Source: Skermanella mucosa (GTDB lineage Bacteria > Pseudomonadota > Alphaproteobacteria > Azospirillales > Azospirillaceae). From it: a stretch of DNA of 64,000 nt. The translations under genes were made by a program, and so were the position numbers. Positions within the stretch are counted from its first letter, which is position 1, and each line of letters opens with the position of its first letter. The notes below the pieces were generated by a model. It made no database searches, was not told the DNA's origin, and was given only the letters and a program-made list of their open reading frames with translations. This document shows positions 52,301 through 63,379 of this stretch, piece by piece. The DNA is taken from contig NZ_CP086106.1 in assembly GCF_016765655.2 (NCBI RefSeq), positions 1,486,501 through 1,550,500 of the forward strand. Reading direction: 5' to 3'.

Positions 52301-52628
52301 GCCGGGCAGCGCCGCCGGCGTCGTCTTCATCACGCTGGAGGACGAGCACGGCGTCGCCAACCTGATCGTCGTGCCGCCCGTGTTCGAGCGGTTCCGCCGG
52401 ATCGTCCTGACCGCCCGGCTGATCGCCGCCACCGGCCGGGTCGAGCGCCACGACGGGGTGATCCACCTGCTGGTCGACCACCTGTCCGACCAGAGCCCGC
52501 GCCTGCGCGAACTGACCGGCGGACCCGCTCCCGTACCCGACTTGGCTGGCGCCATCGCCCGCGCCGACGAGGTCAGGCGGCCCCCGCCGGAAGCGAAGAT
52601 CTTCCCCGACGGCCGGAATTTTCGGTGA
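49302..52628 (+). CDS. dnaE2: Error-prone DNA polymerase DnaE2
   Basis: A 1108-residue C-family polymerase. The family start [20 protein letters not shown] opens the PHP domain only at about residue 48. The palm domain has [18 protein letters not shown] and the conserved [10 protein letters not shown], then [14 protein letters not shown] and a C-terminal OB fold. The first 47 residues ([15 protein letters not shown] and onward) are foreign to the family and are encoded partly by a hairpin repeat. No in-frame ATG, GTG or TTG lies after the repeat, so translation must start at 49302, coupled to the imuB stop. DnaE2 makes SOS mutations with ImuB. Confidence 0.93.
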   Translation: MTPPESDDTTRETGVRPPFPPNGGIPGESAGNGLTPVSRPSPAAVYAELQVSTNFSFLRGASHAEELATTAAALGHSAIAVTDRNSLAGVVRAHVAAKGAGIRLVVGCRLDLTDGPSLLCLPTDRAAYGRLSRLLTAGRLRAPKGQCHLTRADLHDHAEGQILIALAPDHPGPDFADALRAYRELFRRRLHLAASHLYRGDDARRLVRLAALAADVRVPLVATNDVHYHAPHRRVLQDVLTCIREHRTVHDAGYLLAANAERHLKAPEEMARLFRRHPDAVARTVEIAEACTFSLDELRYEYPDEITTGGRTPQQELARLTEIGAAERYPADLHPGGIPAKVRAAIDHELPLIEQLGYAPYFLTVHDIVRYARSRGILCQGRGSAANSAVCYCLGITAVDPARSDLLFERFVSAARNEPPDIDVDFEHERREEVIQYIYAKYGRDRAGIAATVSRYRARGAIREVGKALGLSEDTVARLAGSIWGWGRDGIDEDRAREHGLDPADPTLRMVLDLSGELINFPRHLGQHVGGFVITRGPLSELCPIVNAAMPDRTTIEWDKDDIDALGILKVDVLALGMLTCLRKGFDLLRDHRGIDLALATVPAEDPAVYEMLCRADSLGVFQVESRAQMSMLPRLKPRTFYDLVVEVAIVRPGPIQGDMVHPYLRRRQGKEKVEYPSDELRRVLEKTLGVPLFQEQAMKIAIVAAGFTPSEADQLRRAMATFRKVGLIHTFETKMIEGMVGRGYDRAFAERCFRQIEGFGTYGFPESHAASFALLVYVSAWMKCHHPDVFACALLNSQPMGFYAPAQIVRDARDHGVTVLGPDVNRSDWDCTLEPAGTGYHALRLGFRQIKGFRQADAAALVAARSGAPFRDPHDVRRRAELSAPALELLAQADAWRSLGLDRRAALWAVQALGPEPLPLFARLDGPASPEPEVTLPDMALGEHVVEDYASLSLSLKCHPLYLLRPGLERAGVSPSTRLDEARHNTRLTVAGLVLVRQRPGSAAGVVFITLEDEHGVANLIVVPPVFERFRRIVLTARLIAATGRVERHDGVIHLLVDHLSDQSPRLRELTGGPAPVPDLAGAIARADEVRRPPPEAKIFPDGRNFR
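49334..49415. repeat. REP-like hairpin element inside the dnaE2 reading frame
   Basis: Arms 49334-49361 and 49391-49415 are inverted copies containing GGGGTCAGACC; they pair perfectly over 25 bases except for three extra bases in the left arm. Spacer 29 bases. The element is in frame and translated as part of DnaE2 residues 11-38. Sequences with this GGGGTCAGACC core are scattered repeats in many proteobacteria; naming it REP/REPIN here is inference. Confidence 0.8.
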
Positions 52629-52636
52629 AGACGGGC

Positions 52637-54346
52637 CTACCGCCCCGCAAGCCCCGACGATTTCAGCAGGCTGCGCAGCGACAGCAGCGCCTGCTTGCGG
52701 TCGGCCTCCGCCTTGAACCGCTTCAGGAAAGGCTCCAGGAACTCCGGGCTGTTGACCGCGCGGCCGACCGCTTCCACCGCGCAGGCCCGGGCCTTGCCCT
52801 CGGGCAGGGGGGAGCCGGCGCACAGCTTCATGAGCTGAAGGATCCTGTCGGTGAAACTGCGGTTGGGCGCGTTCAGCACGTCCAGGCGGACGATGTCCAG
52901 CATCGTGTTGTCCAGGTCGGCCAGCAGCTTGGACTTGGTATCCTCGTCCATCTCGGCGCCGGCCACGTCGCGGTGCATGCCGACCAGGACGGGCAGGGCG
53001 GCCGGCCTGTCCTTGCCGCCGCTCTCGCGGATCAGGTCCTCGGGCGACCAGGCGGCGCGGACGAATTCCGTCATCTTGGCCTTGCTGGCGACATAGGGCA
53101 TCAGGTCGACGATGCGCACCAGCGTCCGCACCTTCTCCGACGGCAGCTTGCACTGGCCGATCGCCTCGGCCACGCTTTCCGGGTTGATCAGGCGCAGCGC
53201 CCGCTGCTCCAGCGTCTCCAGCATCTCGATGTCGTCGGCCAGCGGCGGGGTCGCCTTGAACAGCTCCATCAGCAGGTGGAGCGTCTGCGCCTGGTTCCAC
53301 AGCGCCCGCTCGGCCTTCAGCGGGGCGATGTTGGTCAGTTCCCGGATAACCCGGCGCTCGATCGTGCTGCGGGTGCGCGGGCAGCGGCCCTGCCGGACCA
53401 GCCAGTTCAGCGCCCGGATGCCGTCCGAGGCACGGTTCGACGGCGGCTCGTAGCGGCCGGCATGCAGGTCCAGCAGCGCCCGGATCTGGGTCAGCCGGTC
53501 GGCGTGGTCCGGGCCGGTCAGGTCGGCGGTGGCGTTGGTCGCGTTGACGATCTCCGCCATGATCGCGTCCAGCGGCATGGCGTGGCGCGCCGGCAGGTCC
53601 TCCTCCACCAGATGGCCCAGCGCGTCGAGCTTGCCGATCCAGCCCTTGGCGTCGGCCAGGTAGAGCGCCAGGGCGCGGAAGATGTGGTACTGCGCCGAGT
53701 CGGGATGCTTCGCCTCCAGCGCCGCGCACTGGGTGCCGTATCCGCCGGGCGCGCAGGCCCGGATGGGAGCCCGCTTGGCGTCGGCCCGGAGGTCGTTCAA
53801 CAGCTGGTCGGTCAGCGCCAGGAGTTCCTTGAAGCGGCGCTGGACCGGCACGTCCGATCCCTGGACCTGGGCGATCGCGGCCTTCTGCAAGGCCCCCTGC
53901 AAGGTGGTGCCCGCGTCGTTGAGGCGCAGGGCGTGGGCCTCGGAATGGAGAAGCTCCAGCGGGGTCAGCCGGTTGTCGTCGAGGTAGCGTTGCAGGGCCG
54001 CGGCGATGGCCTCCCGCGCCCGGTCGCCGCGCAGGTCGGCGGGGGTCCGGCAGATCCCGTCGCCGCCCGGGACGGGCATGATCAGCGGAGCGGACGGATC
54101 GACCGCGCCGTCGCGCCACAGCGCGCGGGACAGGATGGTCCGGCTGACATGGCCGTAATCCTCGTACTCCGTGCAGAGTGCTACCCGCGCGCCCATGCCG
54201 ACTTTATCCGCCTGCGCGTTGCGCGCGCCGATTTCCGCCTCCTCGCGGTCCTGCGTGGTCTTCGCGCACATCCAGTAGCTGCCGTGATAGGTGTGCAACT
54301 CGTAGAAGACGCGGGTTGTCCCGATCGCTTGAGAACTTTCAGACAC
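52637..54346 (-). CDS. Conserved-looking protein of unknown function, 569 residues
   Basis: I do not recognise this protein. It is soluble and mainly helical: no signal peptide or membrane helix. It opens TTRVFYELHTYHGSYWMCAK, then a helical middle (RFKELLALTDQLLNDLRADA), and a C-terminal part that looks like HEAT/ARM-type helical repeats (LKRFKAEADRKQALLSLRSLL). Cysteines are few. The GTG at 54346 has AAGGG eight bases upstream; the longer ATG start at 54430 adds 28 Arg/Cys-rich residues. It converges on dnaE2 with eight bases between stops. Codon use matches neighbours, so it is not recent foreign DNA by eye. Confidence 0.6.
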   Translation of the reverse strand: MSESSQAIGTTRVFYELHTYHGSYWMCAKTTQDREEAEIGARNAQADKVGMGARVALCTEYEDYGHVSRTILSRALWRDGAVDPSAPLIMPVPGGDGICRTPADLRGDRAREAIAAALQRYLDDNRLTPLELLHSEAHALRLNDAGTTLQGALQKAAIAQVQGSDVPVQRRFKELLALTDQLLNDLRADAKRAPIRACAPGGYGTQCAALEAKHPDSAQYHIFRALALYLADAKGWIGKLDALGHLVEEDLPARHAMPLDAIMAEIVNATNATADLTGPDHADRLTQIRALLDLHAGRYEPPSNRASDGIRALNWLVRQGRCPRTRSTIERRVIRELTNIAPLKAERALWNQAQTLHLLMELFKATPPLADDIEMLETLEQRALRLINPESVAEAIGQCKLPSEKVRTLVRIVDLMPYVASKAKMTEFVRAAWSPEDLIRESGGKDRPAALPVLVGMHRDVAGAEMDEDTKSKLLADLDNTMLDIVRLDVLNAPNRSFTDRILQLMKLCAGSPLPEGKARACAVEAVGRAVNSPEFLEPFLKRFKAEADRKQALLSLRSLLKSSGLAGR

Positions 54347-54582
54347 GCAGGAGGCCCTTTTCCGGATCTTGGACCGCTGGAAAACCGCCCGGAACGCCCG
54401 ACAGGGGCGTCCGGCATCCAGCCGTTCCATGACTTTCGTATGATGCTAGTGGACAATAAGTTAAAACTTTAGGAAATCGAATCGTACCGAATATGGCGCG
54501 ACAATGTCGCCCATCTTCGTTGACTCATTCGATCTAAAGGGTTAACATCTTTTCGCAATCACGCAAAATGCGGAGCGGAACC

Positions 54583-54768
54583 ATGGAAGTCGGTCAATAT
54601 CCCTCGCCCCTCGGTGTCGTCGGCCTGAAAATCGGGCAGAAGAGCCAGCAGACCCAGGCCCAGGTGGTCACCCAGGCGCTGGAAAGCACCAAGGAACTCG
54701 TCCAGAATTCGGCCCAGGCCTCGGGCGGGGCGAACGGCGGCGGCAAGCTGCTCAACATCAAGGCCTGA
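54583..54768 (+). CDS. Small hypothetical protein, YjfB-like in size and composition
   Basis: A 61-residue protein: MEVGQYPSPLGVVGLKIGQK, a Gln-rich stretch (SQQTQAQVVTQALES), then KELVQNSAQASGGANGGGK. The short helical, Gln-rich layout is like the YjfB-type putative motility proteins, but I cannot confirm membership. A GGAGCGG site supports the ATG at 54583. The upstream gap (54347-54582) is AT-richer than average and carries a GCGACA-A-TGTCGC palindrome at 54498-54510. Confidence 0.5.
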   Translation: MEVGQYPSPLGVVGLKIGQKSQQTQAQVVTQALESTKELVQNSAQASGGANGGGKLLNIKA

Positions 54769-54847
54769 TCCAGGCTCGGACACCGCACTTCCAATCCGCC
54801 GCGGGATCGTTCAAACATTCCCCGAACCCCCGTCAGGCGGGGGCGGA

Positions 54848-54863
54848 GCCCGCCGCGGCGGGC
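54848..54863. terminator. GC-rich perfect palindrome between the small gene and the phospholipase gene
   Basis: GCCCGCCGCGGCGGGC is a 16-bp perfect palindrome, 20 bases before the phospholipase start. It may end the upstream transcript; without a loop or T-run this is uncertain. Confidence 0.3.
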
Positions 54864-54883
54864 CGTCAGGATCGGGGATCGCC

Positions 54884-55810
54884 TTGAAGATCGGTCTCGC
54901 ACTGGGCAGCGGAGCCGCGCGCGGCTGGGCGCATATCGGCGTGCTCCGCTCGCTCGAAGCCTTGGGCATCAAGCCCGATATCGTCTGCGGCACCTCGGTC
55001 GGCGCCCTGGTCGGCGGCGCATGGCTGACCGGCCAGCTCGACGCGCTTCAGGAATGGGCCTCGACCATGGGCCTGTTCGGCGTGCTGAAGCTGCTGGACG
55101 TGACCTTCTCCCGCGGCGGCCTGGTCTCCATCACCAAGGCCTTCGAGCAATTCCGCAACGACCGGACCGACGTGCTGATCCAGCACCTGCCCACCGTGTT
55201 CGCGACGGTCGCGACCGACCTGGCGACCGGTCGGGAGGTCTGGCTGAGGGAAGGCCATCTGCTCGACGTGGTCAGGGCTTCCGCCGCGATGCCGGGATTG
55301 TTCCCCGCCGTCCTGCACGACGGCCAGTGGCTGGTCGACGGCGCGCTGGTCAATCCGGTGCCCGTGTCGCTGTGCCGGGCGCTGGGCGCCGACGTGGTGA
55401 TCGCGGTCAACCTCAACGGCGACCTCGCGACCCTGCCGCGGCTGGCCAAGGCTTCCGGTTTCCCGGAGGAGAAGCCGCCCGTTGAAAAGCCCCCCGTGCT
55501 GGCCGCCCTGCTGAACACCCGGATCGGCAGCCGCCTCAGCGACCGGACCCGCTTCCTCGCCAGCCAGTTGACGACCGCGCGCGAGCCGGTCCCCAACGTG
55601 CTGGAGATCCTGGCCGGCTCGATCGACATCATGCAGGACCGCATCACCCGCTCCCGGCTGGCGGGAGAGCCGCCCGACGTCCTGATCGCGCCCCGGCTGG
55701 GCCATATCGGGATCCTGGACTTCGACCGCTCCGACGAGTTGATCGAGCTGGGCCGGACCTCGACCGACGCGATGGGGCCGGCGATCCGGCTCGCCGTGAA
55801 GCGCGCCTGA
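54884..55810 (+). CDS. rssA: Patatin-like phospholipase (RssA family)
   Basis: A 308-residue patatin-fold hydrolase. GSGAARG at residues 8-14 forms the oxyanion hole, GTSVG at 36-40 carries the nucleophile Ser38, and DGA at 152-154 the catalytic Asp. The full dyad is therefore present. These enzymes act on acyl lipids at the membrane; physiological substrate unknown. It starts with TTG at 54884 (KIGLALGSGAARG follows at once), with GGGGA upstream. No obvious operon partner. Confidence 0.85.
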   Translation: MKIGLALGSGAARGWAHIGVLRSLEALGIKPDIVCGTSVGALVGGAWLTGQLDALQEWASTMGLFGVLKLLDVTFSRGGLVSITKAFEQFRNDRTDVLIQHLPTVFATVATDLATGREVWLREGHLLDVVRASAAMPGLFPAVLHDGQWLVDGALVNPVPVSLCRALGADVVIAVNLNGDLATLPRLAKASGFPEEKPPVEKPPVLAALLNTRIGSRLSDRTRFLASQLTTAREPVPNVLEILAGSIDIMQDRITRSRLAGEPPDVLIAPRLGHIGILDFDRSDELIELGRTSTDAMGPAIRLAVKRA

Positions 55811-55936
55811 GGGCGTATGCACGAGGTGCAGGGGGCAGCGGCGATGTTGTGGCATTTATCCTTTAGTGCTAATGATACTCCATAAAGACGAAACAATAAG
55901 TCTCGTATCTGCGGCCGTCCCTTCGGGCGGGAGGGG

Positions 55937-57133
55937 ATGATGACCGGATCAGGCCTTTCGGAACAGGATGTAAAACGTCTGCTGGTGGATCGGTCGCCGC
56001 AGGCCCGCATCGAAACCATGTCGAAGGTGATCGCCGACTTCGAGTCCGGGCGGTTCTCCGACAAGGAGCAGGACTTGGTGCGCCAGATCCTCCAGCGTCT
56101 CGCGATCGACGCGGAGATGGCGGTGCGCGAGGCGGTCGCCTGGCAGATCTACAACAGCCCGCTGCTGAACACCGACTTGGCGAAGCGCCTGGCCCAGGAC
56201 GTCGCCGAGGTGGCCTTCCCGGTGCTGCGCCATGCCACGGTGCTGCCGGACGACTTCCTGGTCGAGGTGGTGCAGCAGCGCGACAGCAAGAAGCAGGTCG
56301 CGATCGCCGCCCGCGACGAGGTGTCGGCCCGTCTGTCCGAGGCCATCGTGGATACCGCCAACATCACCGCCATCGAGCGGCTGGTCCGCAACCCCGGCGC
56401 CATCCTGGCCGAGCCGACCCTGCACAGGACCCTCGACCGCTTCGGCGCGATCGAGACCATCAGCGAGTCCATGGCGGGGCGGGACGACCTGCCGATCACC
56501 GTGATCGAGAAGCTGATCCACTACGTCTCGGAGGAGATCCGCGACGAGCTGGCGGCGCGCCACGACCTTCCCGCCGGTCTGCTCGGCGGGCTGGTCGAGC
56601 ATGGCCGGGAGGCGGCGACGCTTCTCCTGCTGAAGCCCATGGCGGGCCGCTTCCGCGACGTCGAGCTGTTCGTCAAGCACCTGCACGCCAACAACAGGCT
56701 CAGCCCGTCGCTGCTGTTCCGCTCGCTGTGCTGCGGCGACGTCGATCTCTTCGTGGCCGGGGTCGCCGTCCGCTGCAACCTCAGCATGGCGAACGCCCGC
56801 CTGCTGGTGTTCGACGAGGGGCAGCTCGGCCTGCGCGCCGCCTTCGAGCGGTCCAAGATCCCCTTGGGCCTACTGCCGCCGTTCCGCTCCGCCCTGGCCG
56901 TGGTCCGGGAAACCGGATACCGGGGGGAGGAGGCCCACCGCGCCGACTTCCAGAGGAAGGCCGTGGCGCGCGTCTTCAACGATTGCGGCGGCAAGGGCGA
57001 CAAGGACATCGAGGAACTGCTGCTCCAGCTGTTCGACCACAAGACCGACATCCACCTGAAGGACATCGTGCCGGCTCCGCCGTCGCCCGATGGGCTTGGC
57101 GGCGCCCCGGCGATGCGCCGGACCATGCCGTGA
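55937..57133 (+). CDS. DUF2336 domain protein
   Basis: A 398-residue helical protein of the DUF2336 family, frequent in Rhodospirillales and Caulobacterales: SEQDVKRLLVDRSPQARIETMSK, then LAQDVAEVAFPVLRHATVLPDDFLVEVV, DEVSARLSEAIVDTANITAIERLV, and a C-terminal part with CGDVDLFVAGVAVRCNLS. HEAT-like helical repeats are likely. The function is not known. The large hybrid histidine kinase starts 131 bases downstream on the same strand, and a signalling partnership is an inference from that. A GAGGGG site precedes the ATG at 55937. Confidence 0.75.
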   Translation: MMTGSGLSEQDVKRLLVDRSPQARIETMSKVIADFESGRFSDKEQDLVRQILQRLAIDAEMAVREAVAWQIYNSPLLNTDLAKRLAQDVAEVAFPVLRHATVLPDDFLVEVVQQRDSKKQVAIAARDEVSARLSEAIVDTANITAIERLVRNPGAILAEPTLHRTLDRFGAIETISESMAGRDDLPITVIEKLIHYVSEEIRDELAARHDLPAGLLGGLVEHGREAATLLLLKPMAGRFRDVELFVKHLHANNRLSPSLLFRSLCCGDVDLFVAGVAVRCNLSMANARLLVFDEGQLGLRAAFERSKIPLGLLPPFRSALAVVRETGYRGEEAHRADFQRKAVARVFNDCGGKGDKDIEELLLQLFDHKTDIHLKDIVPAPPSPDGLGGAPAMRRTMP

Positions 57134-57264
57134 CATCCCGAAGCGGGAAAAGCTTTCACGCGATACCGACTTAAGCGACGCAAAACTGTATTCAGTCGCC
57201 TTCGAAGATCAAATTTGTTATCAAATGCGAGCATCCGCTCTCCGATCCTCGGGTCCATTCGGGA

Positions 57265-60180
<2,916 letters not shown>

Positions 60181-60278
60181 CCACCCCCGGGCGCGAGTCC
60201 CGGACGGGCTTGTAACGATGCGGCGCGGTGCCATCTGCAAGGCAGCGAATTTTGGATATCGGCCGGAGGATGGCGATC

Positions 60279-60614
60279 ATGTTCGACTCTGACACCAACC
60301 GGCGCCGCGACCCGGAACCCGCGGACCCCAATGCCCGCAGCATGATGCGTTTCGCCCTGCTGAGCGGGTTTTCCCTGGTCCTCGCCCTGCTGTGGCCGCC
60401 GCATCTGTTTCCGGTGATGCTGGCCGGGTTCCTGTTCATCAACGCCATGACCAGCGCCGCCGTCGCGGCGATTCAGCGCCAGCCGCTCTGGAGCCCGACC
60501 CTGACGCGCTGGGACGAAGGGGCCGCGTTCTATGTCTTCGGCTTCATCGCCGGGCTTTTCATCGATCCGGCGGTGGTGGAGGACACCCTGAACCTCACAC
60601 GTGCCGGGAGTTGA
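60279..60614 (+). CDS. Small membrane protein of unknown function
   Basis: A 111-residue protein with two or three hydrophobic segments: MMRFALLSGFSLVLALLWPP, FPVMLAGFLFINAMTSAAVA and AAFYVFGFIAGLFIDP. I do not recognise a family. The ATG at 60279 has a GGAGG nine bases before it; the ATG at 60270 is too near that site. A short hairpin (60634-60648, GCGCT/AGCGC) follows the stop and may end the transcript. Confidence 0.6.
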   Translation: MFDSDTNRRRDPEPADPNARSMMRFALLSGFSLVLALLWPPHLFPVMLAGFLFINAMTSAAVAAIQRQPLWSPTLTRWDEGAAFYVFGFIAGLFIDPAVVEDTLNLTRAGS

Positions 60615-60753
60615 CATACCGGCGTCTGGCTAGGCGCTGAAAAAGCGCAAACCCGTTTTTGGAAGATTGTCCAAAGTTGTGATCCGCGTCACTATGGCGG
60701 TGCGCATGTGGTAGTAGGGTGCGCGCTTGTCTTGATTCCGGTACGGGTTTGCC

Positions 60754-61578
60754 ATGGCGTTCAGTGCGACCTTCTGGGGGGTGCGCGGCACGATTCCGTG
60801 CCCATCTCCGACACATGTCCTGTTCGGCGGGAACACGAGCTGTGTCGAGGTGCAGGTGGGGAACCATACCATCATCCTGGATTGCGGCACCGGCTTCCGC
60901 GGCCTGGGCAAGCACCTGATGAAACGCACGACGCGGCGGGCGACCATCCTGCTCAGCCATTTCCACTTGGACCATATCGCGGGATTCCCGTTCTTCCATC
61001 CGGCGTACAACCAGGATTTCTCCTTCAGGATCATGGCGGCGCGCTTCCAGGGCTGCCCCAACATCCGCTCGATCCTGGCCAGCCAGATGGAGCCGCCGCT
61101 GTTCCCGGTGCCCATGCGGACCATGAAGGCCGACATGACGTTCGAGAACTTCAGCCCGGCCGACACCCTGACCCTGGACGGCGGCATCCGGGTGCGCACC
61201 GCGGCGCTCAACCATCCCGACGGCGCCTGCGGCTACAGGATCGACCACGAGGGCCGTTCGCTGGCCTACGTCACCGACACCGAACATGTCCCGGGGACGC
61301 CCGACCGCAACATCCTGGACCTGATCGCGGGGGCCGACCTCGTGATCTACGATGCCACCTACACGGAGCAGGAGTTCGCCTGCAAAGCCGGTTGGGGCCA
61401 CTCCACCTGGGTGGAGGGCGTCAGACTGTGCCGGGAGGCGGGAGCCCGCCGCCTTGCCCTGTTCCATCACGAGCCCGACCATGACGACGCTTTCATGGCC
61501 GGGCTGGAGGCCGAGGCGCAGTCCGCCTGGGCTCCCGTCTTCGCGGCGCGCGAGGGCACGACCGTCACGCTGGAGTGA
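60754..61578 (+). CDS. Metallo-beta-lactamase-fold hydrolase
   Basis: A 274-residue MBL-fold protein. The zinc motif HFHLDH is at residues 69-74; later ligands lie in LNHPDGACGYRI and YVTDTEH, and the final His in HHEPDHDD. The opening TFWGVRGTIPCP and GGNTSCVEV belong to a bacterial MBL branch related to phosphodiesterases of the PhnP/CpdA type. The substrate, perhaps a cyclic nucleotide or phosphodiester, is unknown. It is preceded by 139 bases without a gene and transcribed alone. Confidence 0.82.
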   Translation: MAFSATFWGVRGTIPCPSPTHVLFGGNTSCVEVQVGNHTIILDCGTGFRGLGKHLMKRTTRRATILLSHFHLDHIAGFPFFHPAYNQDFSFRIMAARFQGCPNIRSILASQMEPPLFPVPMRTMKADMTFENFSPADTLTLDGGIRVRTAALNHPDGACGYRIDHEGRSLAYVTDTEHVPGTPDRNILDLIAGADLVIYDATYTEQEFACKAGWGHSTWVEGVRLCREAGARRLALFHHEPDHDDAFMAGLEAEAQSAWAPVFAAREGTTVTLE

Positions 61579-61608
61579 CGGCCGAAGTCGGTTTCCCGCT
61601 GTCTCCGC

Positions 61609-62136
61609 CTATCTTGTCTGGGCGAACCGGATCGGCGAGTCGTCGCGGCGGACGATCCGGATGACGTATGGCGACGTGAGCACCTGGGCGGTCATGGCTC
61701 CGGGCTCCGGGGCGCGCTCGCCGTAGGAGACCACCAGCTCACGGCTGGCCGGCAGGCCCTGCTCGATGAACTGCCGGTCGGTCGTCACCTGCTCCGCGAT
61801 GTTCTCGATCGCCACCCCGTAGCCGGCCGTCTGGCGCATGCCGAGGAAGACGCCGATTCCCATCCAGCCCTCGGGCAGCGGACCGGGCGCCGGCGTGGCG
61901 GCGAGCTGCCAGAGGTTCTCCCATTGCTCCTGGGTGCGGGCGACGATCGTGGTGCGGCCCTGCACGGACGCCTGGGCGCCGCTCCACTCGAACTGGCCGT
62001 CGATGCCGGGTGCCTGGGCGATCCGGGCGCCCTCCGGGTTGGAGAGAGGTTCGCCGGCCAGCAGGTTCATCGCCGAGGTGCAGCCGGTGGCGGATATCAG
62101 GACGGCGCCGAGCGCCGCCAGCAGGAACTTGGGCAT
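61609..62136 (-). CDS. PrcB-like lipoprotein (protease complex subunit PrcB family)
   Basis: A 175-residue protein with a lipoprotein signal and lipobox SATGC (Cys19), and the PrcB C-terminal domain: TQEQWENLWQLAA, IGVFLGMRQTAGYGVAI, then YGERAPEPGAMTAQVLTSPYVIRIV. PrcB domains are found in treponemal dentilisin complexes and in uncharacterised bacterial lipoproteins; a protease-modulating role is family knowledge only. It lies three bases after the M20 hydrolase gene stop, so they share a transcript. Confidence 0.75.
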   Translation of the reverse strand: MPKFLLAALGAVLISATGCTSAMNLLAGEPLSNPEGARIAQAPGIDGQFEWSGAQASVQGRTTIVARTQEQWENLWQLAATPAPGPLPEGWMGIGVFLGMRQTAGYGVAIENIAEQVTTDRQFIEQGLPASRELVVSYGERAPEPGAMTAQVLTSPYVIRIVRRDDSPIRFAQTR

Positions 62137-62139
62137 GGG

Positions 62140-63321
62140 TCAGGCGACTCGCGGCAGGGCGGTTTCGACCAGCTTGGCCCAGTAGCTGGCGCCGATCGGC
62201 AGGATCCCGTCGTTGAAGTCATAGCGCGGGTTGTGGACCATGCAGCCGCTCGGGCCGCCTGCCTGGCCGATCCAGACATAGGAACCCGGCCGCTCGTTCA
62301 GCATGAAGGCGAAATCCTCCGCCCCCATGCTGGGCGCGGGATCATGGATCACCTGGGCTTCGCCGACCACGTCGGCCGCGACCCGGGCGGCGAAATCGGT
62401 CTCGGCGGCGGTGTTGACCGTGGCCGGGTAGTTCCGCCGGTAATCCACCTCCGCCACCGCGCCGAAGGCTTCCGCCGTGGCCGTCGCGACGCGCTTCAGG
62501 CCGGCTTCGACGTGGTCCTGCACGGCGGTCTCGAAGGTCCTGACGGTGCCGCTCAGCACCACCTCCGCCGGGATCACGTTGTAGGCGGCGCCCCCGTGGA
62601 TCTGGGTCACGCTGACCACGGCCGAGCGCAGGGGGTCGGTGTTGCGGCTGACCAGGCTCTGCAGCGCCGTCACCACATGGGCCGCGACCACCACCGGGTC
62701 GACGCCGTGGTGGGGCATGGCGCCGTGCGCGCCGTGGCCGCGCACCCGGATGTCGAACTGATCGGCCGCGGCCATGATCGGCCCGGTGCGGACCGCGATC
62801 GAGCCGGCCGGCATTTCCGGCCAGTTGTGCATCCCGTAGACCTCTCGGGCCGGGAACAGGTCGAACAGCCCCTCCTGCACCATCTTCTGGGCGCCGCCCT
62901 TGCCCTCTTCCGCGGGCTGGAAGATGAAATGGACCGTGCCGTCGAAGTTCCGGGTTTCCGCCAGGTACCTCGCCGCTCCCAGCAGCATGGCGGTGTGGCC
63001 GTCATGGCCGCAGCCATGCATCTTTCCCGGCACCGTGGACGCATGCGGGAAGTCGTTCTCCTCCTGCATGTTCAGCGCGTCCATGTCGGCGCGCAGTGCT
63101 ATCACCCTGTCGGCCCCGGATGCGCCGCCGGCCTTCAGGGTGCCGACGACCCCGGTGCCGCCCAGTCCCCGATGGACAGCGATGCCCCATTCCTCCAGCT
63201 TCGCCGCGACGATGCCGGAGGTGCGGAATTCCTCGAAGGCGGTCTCCGGATGGGCATGAAGATCGCGCCGCCAGGCGGTCATCTCGTCGTGGAAATCGGC
63301 GATGCGATTGATGATCGGCAT
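62140..63321 (-). CDS. M20-family amidohydrolase (hippurate hydrolase/IAA-amino-acid hydrolase type)
   Basis: A 393-residue metallopeptidase-like amidohydrolase. The metal residues show as MHGCGHDGHTAM, QPAEEGKGGAQKMV and YGMHNWPEMPAGS, with the late His in MVHNPRYDFND; the small dimerisation domain holds RGHGAHGAMPHHGVDP. Such enzymes hydrolyse N-acyl amino acids (hippurate, acetyl-amino acids, auxin conjugates). Substrate not readable. It is upstream of the PrcB-like gene and downstream of the PfkB kinase on the same strand. Confidence 0.87.
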   Translation of the reverse strand: MPIINRIADFHDEMTAWRRDLHAHPETAFEEFRTSGIVAAKLEEWGIAVHRGLGGTGVVGTLKAGGASGADRVIALRADMDALNMQEENDFPHASTVPGKMHGCGHDGHTAMLLGAARYLAETRNFDGTVHFIFQPAEEGKGGAQKMVQEGLFDLFPAREVYGMHNWPEMPAGSIAVRTGPIMAAADQFDIRVRGHGAHGAMPHHGVDPVVVAAHVVTALQSLVSRNTDPLRSAVVSVTQIHGGAAYNVIPAEVVLSGTVRTFETAVQDHVEAGLKRVATATAEAFGAVAEVDYRRNYPATVNTAAETDFAARVAADVVGEAQVIHDPAPSMGAEDFAFMLNERPGSYVWIGQAGGPSGCMVHNPRYDFNDGILPIGASYWAKLVETALPRVA

Positions 63322-63379
63322 GTATCGTCTCGGTTCGAATCAGGGAGTCCGCACCCGCACGTTAGCAGAGAGAAGCGGG

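Noticed and set aside
49239-54119. A 1626-codon open frame on the minus strand across dnaE2 and the next gene
   Set aside because: It covers dnaE2 in antisense, contains only low-complexity composition and no motif; a GC shadow.
54498-54510. GCGACA-A-TGTCGC palindrome as an operator
   Set aside because: A single short palindrome with no matching site elsewhere in the window and no known regulator consensus; mentioned only in the neighbouring gene entry.
54540-54582. A flagellar sigma-28 promoter before the 61-residue gene
   Set aside because: Only part of the -35 element can be matched and the -10 element fails; not supportable.
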